A stretch of DNA of 64,000 bases from Macrosoma leucophasiata (lineage: Eukaryota > Arthropoda > Insecta > Lepidoptera > Hedylidae): positions 5,270,001 through 5,334,000 of the forward strand of contig JAWQUS010000023.1 in the NCBI GenBank assembly GCA_036365455.1, in the 5' to 3' direction. The stretch's first letter is position 1; every line of letters begins with the position of its first letter. The translations under genes and the position numbers were made by a program. The notes under the pieces were generated by a model. The model searched no databases. It was not told the origin of the DNA and was given only the letters and a program-made list of their open reading frames with translations. Positions 1 to 10,600 of this stretch are shown piece after piece.

Positions 1-414
1 CACATAGTTGTATATTGCTAAGGGCATAAATAGTCTAATTTTACACATTTTACAGCTTTGTAATATTACACTGACTTTTTTTCCAATGTATGAAATATTT
101 TTACTGGAATAAAAATACTAATTTGAAAGTTTATTGAGGAAGACAATTTTTATGCTAGGCATTGTTTAAGAGATTCTCAAGATCTCTGATGTACTCTGAT
201 TCCGAAGATTTAATTAAAATCTCTTTTACAAAAGTTCCGATATCAATAATTTTTATTAACGTACGTAAATTATATGTAAAGTTCCAAAACTAGCTTTAAA
301 AGTATTAATTTAAATCATGAAATAAAAAAATGATTTGCATTATATTAAATTAATAGAGAAATTAATGTTAAACGTATGTCACACCCAACTTAATGCATCT
401 TCGTTCTTCCTCAG
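1..414 (+). other. Orc1 intron (partial), upstream of first visible exon
   Basis: AT-rich sequence ending in a pyrimidine-rich tract and CAG at 412-414, the 3' splice site for the first visible exon. I see no other feature. Confidence 0.7.
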
Positions 415-3400
415 GTGGTTGAGGACCATCGTCCATTTGACAGAGATGTATCTATAGAAACATTTTACAAAAGATGCACAATCAATTTAACATTTACTAA
501 GGACACAGACGATTTTAATGTTCCATATCACTATATTTGCCGATATCGTCTCGTAGCAATCAATAAACGCAAAGTCTATCTTGAGCCAGTATTAGAAGAA
601 GAGAGAAAAGCCATAGAACTTCTTTCCACTCCTAATAAAAGCATATCAAGCCCAAGAAATACTCCAAAAACTCCTAACAGTTTAGTGAAAAGAATGGGCA
701 GAGTATCTATATCTGAGAGGAATTGGAGTGTCAGTAAAAACGATGGCACAAAATTATTGCTTAAAAGGGCAATTCTGGCTGACAAAAATGAAAAGGCTTC
801 CCCAAAAAAAGTAACACCAAAAGTAACCCCAATAAAAACACCGAAAAGTACCAAGAAGATAAGTAAAGTTAACTTAGAAGAGGTATTATCGATGGAGTTA
901 AAAGAGAATTCAGATGACGAACTACCAACACTCATAATTAGACAACATATACCAACAACTCCAAAGCGAAAGACGTCTATAGTAAAAGCGAACGAAGAAA
1001 CACCTAAAAAAGTCCTAATTTTTGAAGACGATGAGAAAACATACGCAAAGAGATCCTGCCGAAAAAATCCCATAAATTATAAAGAAGAACTATCTCCCGT
1101 GAAGCGAACTCCGCAAAAGTCTATTCGTAAAATGAGTGTTGATAGCGATGAGGAGTTCAAAACGCTACCAAAGACGCTTAAAACTCCTAGGACGCCTAGA
1201 ACACCGAAAATGCCTACTACGCCGAAAACGCCTAGAACGCCGAAAATTTCTAGAACTCCTGCAACTCCTAAAAGTGTTACAAAGAGGATATTGACTAGTC
1301 AGTTGACACCGACGTTACATTCTCGAGCACACTCTGTCAACAATGTGGATAGTAAGATGTTACTTTTTATTTTTTAATAATATATTTTTAAAATATCAAC
1401 AATTTTAACTTGTGGTAGAATTCCAGTGTAGGGGCTCGAGGGCGTTGACACCACCGCATTACCCAATCTCTCTGCCGCCAAATAGTAGTGTTTAGCAGGT
1501 AGATGGTAAAGTGTGGCATAACTATAACTATGATTTTACTTTGTGCAAAGTACACTTATGGTGAGATTCACAAACTTTACTTTGAGCAAAGTATGCTGAA
1601 AACTGTCAGAAATGTATGGGTTTTGACAGTTCGAAGCGTACTTTGCTCGAAAGTAAAGTCGTAGTGCGGTCTGTGAATCTCACCCTAACACCTAACATCT
1701 CAGGCGACTGTATTTTAACCTCTGGTTTTAATGTAGATGACTATAGGCTGCTGTCACCACTTAACATCCATGTGAATTGCAGGTTTCCTTGCCACCTTCA
1801 ACAATAAAAAAAATCAAACAAGCATATGCCATCTCACATCTTGTTGGAAGTAAAAAAAATCTTATAAACATTTACATGAAAACAAGTTATCTCGATGCAA
1901 ATGCAATGAGAGACTCCGAGGCCTACATTGGTTTATGTCTCTATACTGGAAATTTAAGAGTCTTTCATAACTAAGTTGCCGTTTAAGGCCTAAAGCTATT
2001 TTGGGTGTTGATAATATTTTATAATGTTTTAGAATTCCTCAAAGAGAACAACTCCCTGCCGGGAAGAGAGAATCAATTGGATGAAATATTATCATTTGTC
2101 CGAAATAAACTTTTGGACAATATAAGTGGGTATGTACTACACATAAAAAAATAATTAAATATTAACCCATTCCCTTTCCCATTGCAAACCCAATACCTTA
2201 AACAATGCAAACCATTTGACTCACGTGTGATTCATGGAACATGGAACTAGTTACAATAAATCCTTTTTCAGGGTGTTATAAAACATAGGTACATTACAAC
2301 ATAATTACATTAAATATGAAAGAAAGAAAGAAAAAGAAAAGAAAGATATATATTTATTTGGACAATAATAAAAAACAAAACAGAAAAAAAAAGATAGAAA
2401 ATAAAAATAAAACAGCAAAAACTTATTAAGTAAATGAAAAAAAAATTGAATTAAAAACATAACAAAATGAAACTAAATTAGGGTCCCTAACTAAAAAATA
2501 AAAATAAAATTAACTTAGCATTGTGACGGATTAATAACCCGGCAACAACAATAAATATTATGTTGCGGCCTCATAGTGTGACACTATGGATGCCTAACTG
2601 GTGCCAATATAGAGATAAAAAAATATATATATTGCTGACTTACACTTGTACTTACACTTCTATAAAGATAATCCACTGGTGGTAGAGCTCTAGTGACGGA
2701 GCTTGCGGGCGTGTTGCCGCTAAATGGTAGTGTTCCGGTCAGGTGGTAATGTACGGCACAGAGGCATAACCTTAGGCCTCAGGAGTGGTTACGCATCTGC
2801 ATTTTGACCTTGGTCTTTGTGTGGGTGTCTTTAGGCTGCAGTCATCACTTAACATCAATGTGAACTGCATGCTTGTTTCCACCTTTCATTACACTTTTTT
2901 TAATATCATAAGGTTCTTGTTTTAACCTTAAAGTCTTCTCACTAGGTTTGTATTGTCGAGGAGCTGGATAGCCTCAACATTCACATGATGGTGAAGCCTT
3001 TTTTTCTTGGGCTTCGGCACAGTACAAATATGAACAGTGTGGAGACTACGTACAAAACGTTGAAACGGCACACTCACACAAACATGCGCATCGACGAGGC
3101 CTCTAAGCGGTTCTGCGGATGCTGCAGTAGTGAGACGCACGCTACTCGAAAGTCGATGCGCATGTTTGTGTATGTGTGCCGTTTCGAACGTTTTGTACGT
3201 AGTTTCCACACTGTTCATATTTGTACTGTGGATTCGGCGTATCTTCTTAAAACGTTATCTACGAAATCCATTTTCATTACATAAAAAAATAATATTTTAA
3301 ATTTATGATAAATTGCAGATGTATGTATATCTCCGGAGTGCCAGGGACAGGGAAAACTGCCACTGTAAATTCAGCATTGAAGATGTTGAAAGAAGAATCG

Positions 3401-6400
3401 GATCTACCCGAGTTCAACCTGGTTGAGGTGAACGGCATGAAAATCGCGGAGCCCAGACAGGCTTATGTGCAAATATATAAACAACTAACTGGTAAGTAGA
3501 GCTCCAGTGATGGAGACCGCGGGCGTAGACCACCATTACGTAAACAACTAATTATTTTTGAAAAAAAAAAATTCTAGGGTCGTATGATAAATACTAGGCC
3601 TAACTCTAAAATAGCGGTAGTAATATTTTTAAAAACCATGTGCTATTTACACGTGGTATAAATTAGACCTACAAAAATGTTCATAAGAGACACTATAATG
3701 CTTCCTATCTCATTTACTCTCATCGTTAAATCTTATGAATTTATGTTTCTGTCTCTTTTTACTGACGCTTTTTCGTTTCATCTACTTTAAAATAACGATG
3801 CTGAAGAAGTTTCACTTCAAGAAGTTCAACTAATTTCAAACCAAGGTGATGTTCTTATTGCAATGTTACAGATAAATCCGTAGTTTGGGAACAAGCGTGC
3901 TCATTACTCGAAAAACGATTCACTAATCCGGGCCCAAGACGGACCCCTACTGTACTTCTTGTTGACGAGGTAAATTTACACAAGCATATTTTATAACTGA
4001 AGATTTCATCATCATCATCAGTCCAGCCGTAAGACGTCAACTGCTGGACAAAGCCTTCCCCGAAGACACTCACAACAGTGTTGTTCGTTCAGCATATACC
4101 ATAACCGCCACGCTAGGCAGGCGGATTGGTAATCGCAGTGGAGATGGTTTTATATTTACTGCTGCCCTATTTGAGTGGTTAGACTGCCATTGTTCGGTTG
4201 ACTGACTGCACTAGGGGCAGAATTCTCCTCCTTTTTTTTTAAATTTTACTATATGGCCTCGACAATCGCGAAAAATCAGCTGCTCCATACTATTGTATGG
4301 AATTCTGCGAGAGTATTGCATGCGTACCGGAAAAACGAAGCGTAGGCAGGCCCCCCCACGAGGTGGACCGACGACCTGGTAAAGGTTGCGGGCAATCGCT
4401 AGGTGAGGGCGGTCCAGGACCGTTCGTTGTGGCATTCTTTGGGGGAGGCCTTTGTTCAGCTGTGGACGTCTTTTGGCTGAAATGATGATGTTGATTGCAT
4501 GAAAGTGTGTCTTCGATGATTGTAATTGTAATTAAATTAAAAATAAATAAATTAAATGTTCATCGCCACGCGGCATCATGCACTATCTGTTTTACGGTTT
4601 TCATCGCACAAAAGGAAAAAATATCACTCACGCGTCTGTCTGTATGTCCGTCGTCCGTCTGTAACAGTTTACTCGGGAACCACTTAGCTGATTGAGTTGA
4701 TATTTAGTGTGCTTATGTAAAGCCCTTGTCAACCGAAACGAACCGAAAACGTGTAGAATGTAAAGCGAAACGGAGACGTCAAACTAGGTACCTACTGCTG
4801 TACCTACTGAACTATTCAAAACCCATACTGTACTGACAGTTCTAAGCATTAAGCATACTTTGCTCAAAGTGCGGTCTGTGAATCTTGCACGAAAACTACT
4901 GGTGGTAGAGTTCCACTGTAGGCATCTCGAAGACGTAGGCACCACCGCATTACCTAATATATCTGCCGCCAAATGGTACCTACTGTGCATCACTATCGTG
5001 TTCCGATCATATGGTAATGTATAGCCCCGTAATAACTGTCACAGATACATAACAATTAAGGTCTCAGGGGTCTCATACATTTGCACTTTGACCTCTGCTT
5101 TTTGTGTAGATGTCTATAGACTGCAGTCATCACTTAACATCAATTTTAACTGCATGCTTATTTGCCACGTTGGTTACATTAAAAAAAAACCGCCATTTCA
5201 GCTGGACGCCCTCTGCAACCGTCGGCAAGATGTCCTCTACAGCATTATGGAGTGGGCGGCCCACAACACGGCGTTACTCACCGTGTTAGCGGTGGCCAAC
5301 ACCATGGACCTGCCGGAGCGGGCGTTGGCCGCGCGCGTGGCCTCGCGGCTGGGCCTCACGCGGCTCACGTTCCCGCCGTACACGCACACGCAGCTGCAGT
5401 GTATTGTCGCCACAAGATTGGCTGGTGCTAACGTCACGCCTGATGCTGTGCAACTCATCGCTAGGTAAGCTGATCCTTGAGCCTATCCTTCACCGCCTTA
5501 TATGAGTATATTCATATTTTATTTCTTGCTTTATCCAGTTTTTTCACTTCTTTGTTTGTCGTGGCCCGGTAATTTTTACACTGCCCCTTTGTAACCTATT
5601 TATTTTTAAACCCAAGCCATTATTTTTCCTTTAGGTAAAATAATACACTTTTTTTAAGTAGGTATATTTACGACGCGTCGATCGATAATACGATTAGTAA
5701 GTAATATTTTTAAAACAAGACGAAGGTTGCGACCCAGTATTTTTATTTTTATGAATGAATGTACATCACATTATACAGGTTTTCTTTCTTATTTTCATTG
5801 CTATGTATAATATTGTTTTACAGGAAAGTAGCGGCAGTATCAGGCGACGCACGCCGCGCTCTAGCGCTATGCGCGCGCGCCTTAGAGCTGGCGGGCCCCG
5901 AGGGCGCAGGCCTGAAGGAAGTGCAGCAGGCCTTAGGGGACGCCGCGTCCAGTGCGGCCGTGCGGGCCATAAGGAACTGCTCGCCGGCCGAGAGACTCAT
6001 GCTGAGGGCTGTGGCGGCTGAGGTACTTGTTCTTGCTTTGATTTTGTTACTACGAAATGAGTAGCCGCATATAACTTTAAGAGACAAAAACAAAATCACT
6101 TTATCCCCAACTTGGCTAACAAGTAGTGAGGTAGCGATCTCCTTAACTACCGACTTGGGCAGAAGAGAAACTCTCATACAAAGTACGATAAAAAATGACT
6201 TGACAGACAATGCACTGAGCAATCATGTACAAATTTTAAACAATTTTAATGCTTACAATATTAACGTATTATTATATTTTTTTAGCATTAGCACAACAAG
6301 CATGTAGTTCACATTAATGGTAAGTGAATACAGCAGCCTATAGACATGTACACAAACCACACTAGGCACGCATTATAAAAATACATTTACACACACACAC

Positions 6401-6949
6401 CTACACTAGGTATAAACCTGTATCGTGGGTGACGCTGTACACACTCAAAAACATGCACAACAGACTGGGATCACATATCTGTAGGCCATACAAACATTTG
6501 TTCCGATGCGGGGACTGAGCCCGCGACCCTCAATTCCGCCACAAACCTAACTGTTAAACTGTTTGTTTGTATCGCTGTGAAAGTTATTTCATATAACCGG
6601 AACACGATAGTGCTAACATAATGTAGCGGCAGATTAAATTTTTTCCCAATTATTGATGCGTAGTCACAAATTAAAAATATTGCAGGTAGAACGCACAGGC
6701 ACGGACGAGACCACGCTATCCCGTGCGCTGATGACGGCGGCCGCTATAGTGGCCCTGGACGGTCGGCCCTACCGCTCGGCGGCCCACATCCGCGCGCCCA
6801 GCCCTGCGCAGGCGCAGACTATATGCGCGCGGCTCGCGGCCCTCAAACTGTTGCTGCTGGAACCGAAACCTTCCGAGCCTAGACTCCTGCTCAATGTTAG
6901 CGCTGATGACGTGCATTATGCCACTAAACAGATTTCTGTCATGGTCTAG
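415..6949 (+). CDS. Orc1: Origin recognition complex subunit 1 (5' part outside window)
   Basis: ORC1 is the AAA+ subunit of the origin recognition complex; it binds ATP and helps load MCM2-7 onto DNA in the nucleus. Exons: 415..1351, 2033..2129, 3319..3491, 3872..3969, 5202..5464, 5824..6022, 6686..6949 (stop TAG); all junctions are in phase, giving 676 visible residues. Exon 1 starts with the end of a BAH domain, then a basic disordered tail with about twenty S/T-P sites (for example TPRTPRTPK). Exon 3 carries Walker A (GVPGTGKT, residues 351-358 of the visible part). Walker B (VLLVDELD) spans exons 4-5. Exon 5 has a sensor-1 Asn ([10 protein letters not shown]). Exon 6 has the SGDARRA sensor-2 region, and exon 7 is the winged-helix end. 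The start codon and most of the BAH domain lie before base 1. The C-terminal half matches animal ORC1 without gaps. Only the exon 1/2 junction is less certain, because the linker there is poorly conserved. Confidence 0.93.
1412..1813 (+). repeat. Interspersed repeat R1 copy, interrupted by a MITE
   Basis: This is a diverged copy of the most frequent repeat in the window (here called R1). R1 starts with GGTGGTAGAGCTCCAGTG-like sequence, has a middle with TAGGCTGCAGTCATCAC, and ends near TTGCCACCTTCCATTACAT plus an A-run. This copy is split by the MITE at 1560-1685. It lies in Orc1 intron 1. Confidence 0.7.
1560..1685. mobile_element. MITE family A (GGTGAGATTCAC termini), nested in R1
   Basis: Imperfect terminal inverted repeats: GGTGAGATTCACA at the left and TGTGAATCTCACCC at the right, with internal TTTGAGCAAAGTATGC / GCGTACTTTGCTCGAAAG arms. 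The same ends occur at 54273-54360 and 59052-59178, with a remnant near 4800-4885. No coding capacity. Confidence 0.7.
2290..2540. other. A-rich low-complexity stretch in Orc1 intron 2
   Basis: A long purine/A-rich tract (GAAAGAAAGAAAAAG and similar) with no recognisable gene or element borders. Confidence 0.5.
2676..2902 (+). repeat. Interspersed repeat R1 copy
   Basis: Begins CTGGTGGTAGAGCTCTAGTG and runs through TTTAGGCTGCAGTCATCAC to the CATTACA end. The first half is partly deleted relative to other copies. In Orc1 intron 2. Confidence 0.75.
3018..3230. repeat. Large fold-back inverted repeat in Orc1 intron 2
   Basis: The arms at 3018-3095 and 3152-3230 are near-perfect inverted copies (about 78 bp with three or four differences), separated by 56 bp. 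Arm edges read CACAGTACAAATATG and CATATTTGTACTGTG. It is probably a fold-back or MITE-type element. It ends 88 bp before the exon carrying Walker A. Confidence 0.8.
3648..3832 (+). repeat. Interspersed repeat E5 copy
   Basis: Shares a body with copies at 28975-29165 and 32390-32535: CTTATGAATTTATGT..CTGTCTCTTTTTACTG, then a TTTCGTTTCAT segment and AGAAGTTTCACTT. It ends about 35 bp before the Orc1 exon at 3872. Family unknown. Confidence 0.6.
4015..4490 (+). mobile_element. Degraded non-LTR retrotransposon remnants
   Basis: Two traces lie here. At 4020-4060 is TGCTGGACAAAGCCTTCCCC, a phrase common in lepidopteran LINE remnants. At 4320-4480 is a decayed stretch whose translation resembles the C-terminal end of insect LINE polyproteins ([12 protein letters not shown], then VTKFVQLWT-like relics), interrupted by frameshifts. 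It cannot code. In Orc1 intron 4. Confidence 0.45.
4898..5190 (+). repeat. Interspersed repeat R1 copy abutting an Orc1 splice acceptor
   Basis: A nearly full copy from ACTGGTGGTAGAGTTCCACT to the TTACATT A-run. Its A-tail ends at about 5190, only 11 bases before the 3' splice site AG at 5200-5201. A MITE-A remnant (about 4800-4885) precedes it. Confidence 0.75.
6290..6550 (-). mobile_element. tRNA-derived SINE fragment in Orc1 intron 6
   Basis: Contains ATCTGTAGGCCATACAAA followed by GATGCGGGGACTGAGCCCGCG, which reads as a tRNA B-box region on the minus strand. Related sequence occurs at 44983-45130 and 42540-42700. Confidence 0.5.
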
Positions 6950-7355
6950 GAATTAAACCTGTATCGTCTTTATTTGATTATCGATATCCGAAAGATCCAA
7001 AATTATGCGATTGGCGGATATTCAGACGTCATATACGAATAAGAAGACTCTTCTATAATGTTAACTCCGATCTCAGGTTAAACCTTATTGATGCTTTAAG
7101 CTATAAACATTTTTTGTTATTTAAAATGTTTACAGTATGATGACATGTCTTGACTTAAAATCCAATGACTAAATAGTTTATAATCATTATTCGATATAGT
7201 TCTTGCGATTCAGAGTGCGGTCGGCGCTTGGTTGTGGTGGTCGCTCCTGAATTACAGAGACTATACATATATGAAAAGATAAATGTAATTCTTGAGACAT
7301 TTTGACATTCACAAAGATACTCAAAGCTGAGATTCAAAACGTTAAAGTAAATTTT

Positions 7356-7437
7356 AATAAATGAAATTTCATGATTCAGGTTGTTCCCCTACCTTCCTCC
7401 CAAACCACAATCATAAGAAATCTGTCCATGTAATAAA
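7356..7437 (+). terminator. Probable Orc1 polyadenylation signals
   Basis: AATAAA hexamers at 7356-7361 and 7432-7437, about 400-490 bases after the Orc1 stop. On the other strand AATAAA lies at 7465-7470, downstream of the BBS2 stop. The two 3' ends therefore meet tail-to-tail within about 100 bp. This is inferred from hexamers only. Confidence 0.45.
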
Positions 7438-7642
7438 TTTCTCAAACTACAGAATTTCTATGGATTTATTCAATCTTTATTAAAGTAAATGCAATAAAAG
7501 TACAATTAATGAAATAAACTCGTGGCCTTAATATATTTAAGTTATCAATGTGTAATGTTATTGTTAAATAATGACTGACTACTATGTTATAATTAAAATT
7601 TTAATTCAATAAACATTTTATATGAAGAGAGATAGTTGTCAT

Positions 7643-10600
7643 TCAAGAATCGCCAACTTGTAGTATTTTGATAAGAGCTTCAGTATTGTTATCCCTTACT
7701 GCTTTCCTGCATGCCACCACTGTTTTGTTATATTTTCCAACTGCAAATAAGAAATTCTAATTTATATAATAATATCACTAGCGGCTTCGCACAGGTGCAA
7801 TTTAGGTACTAACATAATATTGCGACTATTAATTGAGATGGAGGCTATCCTATCTTTCAAGTTGAATCAATCAATTTTTACTGGTGGTAGAGCTCCAGTG
7901 ACGGAGCTCGCGACGTAGGCACCTCCGTATTACCTAAGACACCTTAGGCCTCGGGAGTGGTAACGCATCTGCATTTTGACCTTGGTATTTATGTAAGTGT
8001 CTATAGGCTGCAGTCATCACTTAACATCAATGTGAACTGCATACTTGTTTGCCTCTTCCATTACATAAAAAAGCTGCACACAGTTGCAAAGTTTGATTAA
8101 AATCGGTTAAGTAGTTTAGGAGACCATCGCGGACAAACATCGTGAAGTAAAATAAAATTATCGCCATTCAGTAACCAACAAAAATACTTTGTTTTATATT
8201 ATTTCGCATTAACACATGCTTGTGAGATATATTTTATTTTTAAAGAAAAATGGAAAGACAAATTTGACTTCAGGCGAGACTCGAACTCGCGGCCTACTGG
8301 GAATCTAGTACAGCCGCTCTTCCAATTGAGGACTTCAGTAGCTCAATTGGAAGAGCGGCTGTACTTTCAAATTTTTCAATTCAATTATGTGTCAAATTTT
8401 TCTTTCCATTATTCTTTAAAAATAAAAAAAAACTACATTAGGTAGAGCACATCACCACCTCATCAAAAAAATAAACCGAACTTTGTTGTAAGTTACATTC
8501 AATTTTAGCTTACAACAAAAAAATCTGTAAACTAATAATAACCTCTGAGCCTGGCGGCTTGCTGCAGTATAGTGTGCAGATTTTTGAGCGATGCAACTGC
8601 TTGCTCTTGCGTTGCACGCCTAATATGACACCCAGTTAACAATTCTTCATTCAAGAGGATTACCTCCTTGTATCGGTTTAACATTTCTTTTCTGTAAAAA
8701 AAAGTTACCGTGCTTAAAAAAAAATAACGGGTTGCACTCCGGTAGCGCCGGCAGAAGTGAAAACTTGAATATTAACGTGTGCATTTTTTATATTTGGAAT
8801 GGTTAGGGAATAATTGGGCACGAATTGGTTTAATTATCAGTATAAAAGTACTGTCATTTATGTAGTAAATATAAAAGAAATAGTTTTTACTGGTGGTAGA
8901 GCTCTAGTGACGGAGCTCGCGGGCGTAGGCACCACCGCGTTACCTAATATACTTGCCGCTAAATGGTTCAGCACTGTCGTGTTCCGGTCAGGTGGTAATG
9001 TACGGCCCTGTAATTTCCGGCACAGGGGCATAACACCTTATTCCTCAGGAGTGGTAACGCAAATCATTTCGACCTTGGTCTCTGTGTGTGTGTCTATAGG
9101 CTGCAGTCATTACTTAACATCAATGTGAACTGCATGCTTGTTTGCCGCTTCCAACTTATAAAAAAAAGTACAGTATTCATCTATTGCACTATCGTGCACA
9201 AACATAGAGCAACACGGGCCACCGGCCTCCGCGGCGGACCGGTATTATTACATTTTCTCTGCCGGAGGGGAGTAGCCATAGCGTTTATTACCGATGCAAA
9301 ACAGTCTGTCATTTTTTGCAAGGGGAACTACGTGTGATACACATACACTACAAAAATCGTCTATTACCACAGTATAGATATACTGTGCTATTACTACGAA
9401 ACTAACACATTGACTTTAACAAAATACACAAATTATTTCACGCACACATTTAAACATCTGGGTGACAGGCGTAGGACCATTTGGGCTTGTACTTTGACAA
9501 AGGGGAAAGCCTGTATATGACAACTCCCCTCCGGTCCGCCGCGGTGGCCCGTGTTGCTCTATGTGCACAAATATGACAATTTATTTTACATAAAAAATTA
9601 ACACTTCAGAACGGAATTCTAAATTAGTTTCAATGCAGCAGCACGCTAGCCTGCAATACAACGGTCTACTCTCTCTCCGTCTTACGAATTTTCGATCATG
9701 TCACGTGTCCTGACACGAGTTTAACGCGTTTTACACGTCACAAAAAGTGCACAACGCCGCTAAAGAAGTTTTAACACAAAAAGCTGTCTGATTTAATTTG
9801 AATTTTTCCGTTTTAAATGCTTACAAATCATAGGCTGCTGCATCTTGTGCTGCCGGTAATAATGCTGTAATCAACTGAGCTTTTTCTGCTGTCTCTGCTG
9901 CTAACCGAGAACGCGTCTCTCCGACTTCAGAAGCATTGACCATTTCTTCTACTAGTTTTCGTTCGACTTCAGGAAAATGAGCTGTCGACTAATATAATAT
10001 CTTAGAACATCTATCGGGTTTATATTATCTATGTACCTCTATGTACTTATATCTAAATTTATGCAATATTATACAAAACAAAACATGACTATACGTTTCC
10101 GAATGAGCAGGTATATGGGAACTATTGGGGAAATAGCCGCTAGATCACACGGGCACCTTACTTGATGGTAATGAAAGCAATATTGGATTGATTTTGACTC
10201 CGATGGTACAGTACGTGCGAAAGTTAAAAAAAGTTACATGCATAAGCTGGTCGCTGGTCGCATTCATACCTAGTCTCATACGGTATTAGGAACGCCATCC
10301 TGAATAATTGCATAAATATACAAATAAACGCACACGTTCTTGTTATTTAGCAGAACACCTGAAATATCATAAAACGAATAAGGTCGTGCAAAGCTAACTT
10401 AGGATTTTTTAATTTCCCGCTTTTTCCATACCTTTCGTTAGCCAGAGTAACAAAAAAGAGCAGTAAAATAACAGAAACACAAAAAAAAAAGTTGTTTGTG
10501 CTCAAATCATTCATTTCATTCGGTTCTTGAATTTCTTGGTTATTAGTCTGTGCATGAAATTATCTGTGCAAATTGCGGCGTGGGGTAACTGTCAAATTTC

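Noticed and set aside
576..1073. 165-codon frame on the minus strand inside Orc1 exon 1
   Set aside because: It is the antisense shadow of a low-complexity Lys/Thr/Pro-rich coding exon and has no domain of its own.
1777..1974. Alternative Orc1 exon after a CAG near 1783
   Set aside because: The CAG lies inside an R1 repeat. The exon at 2033 continues the ORC1 sequence in phase.
2928..3284. Two similar ~96-codon frames on opposite strands
   Set aside because: They mirror each other because the region is a palindrome; no gene.
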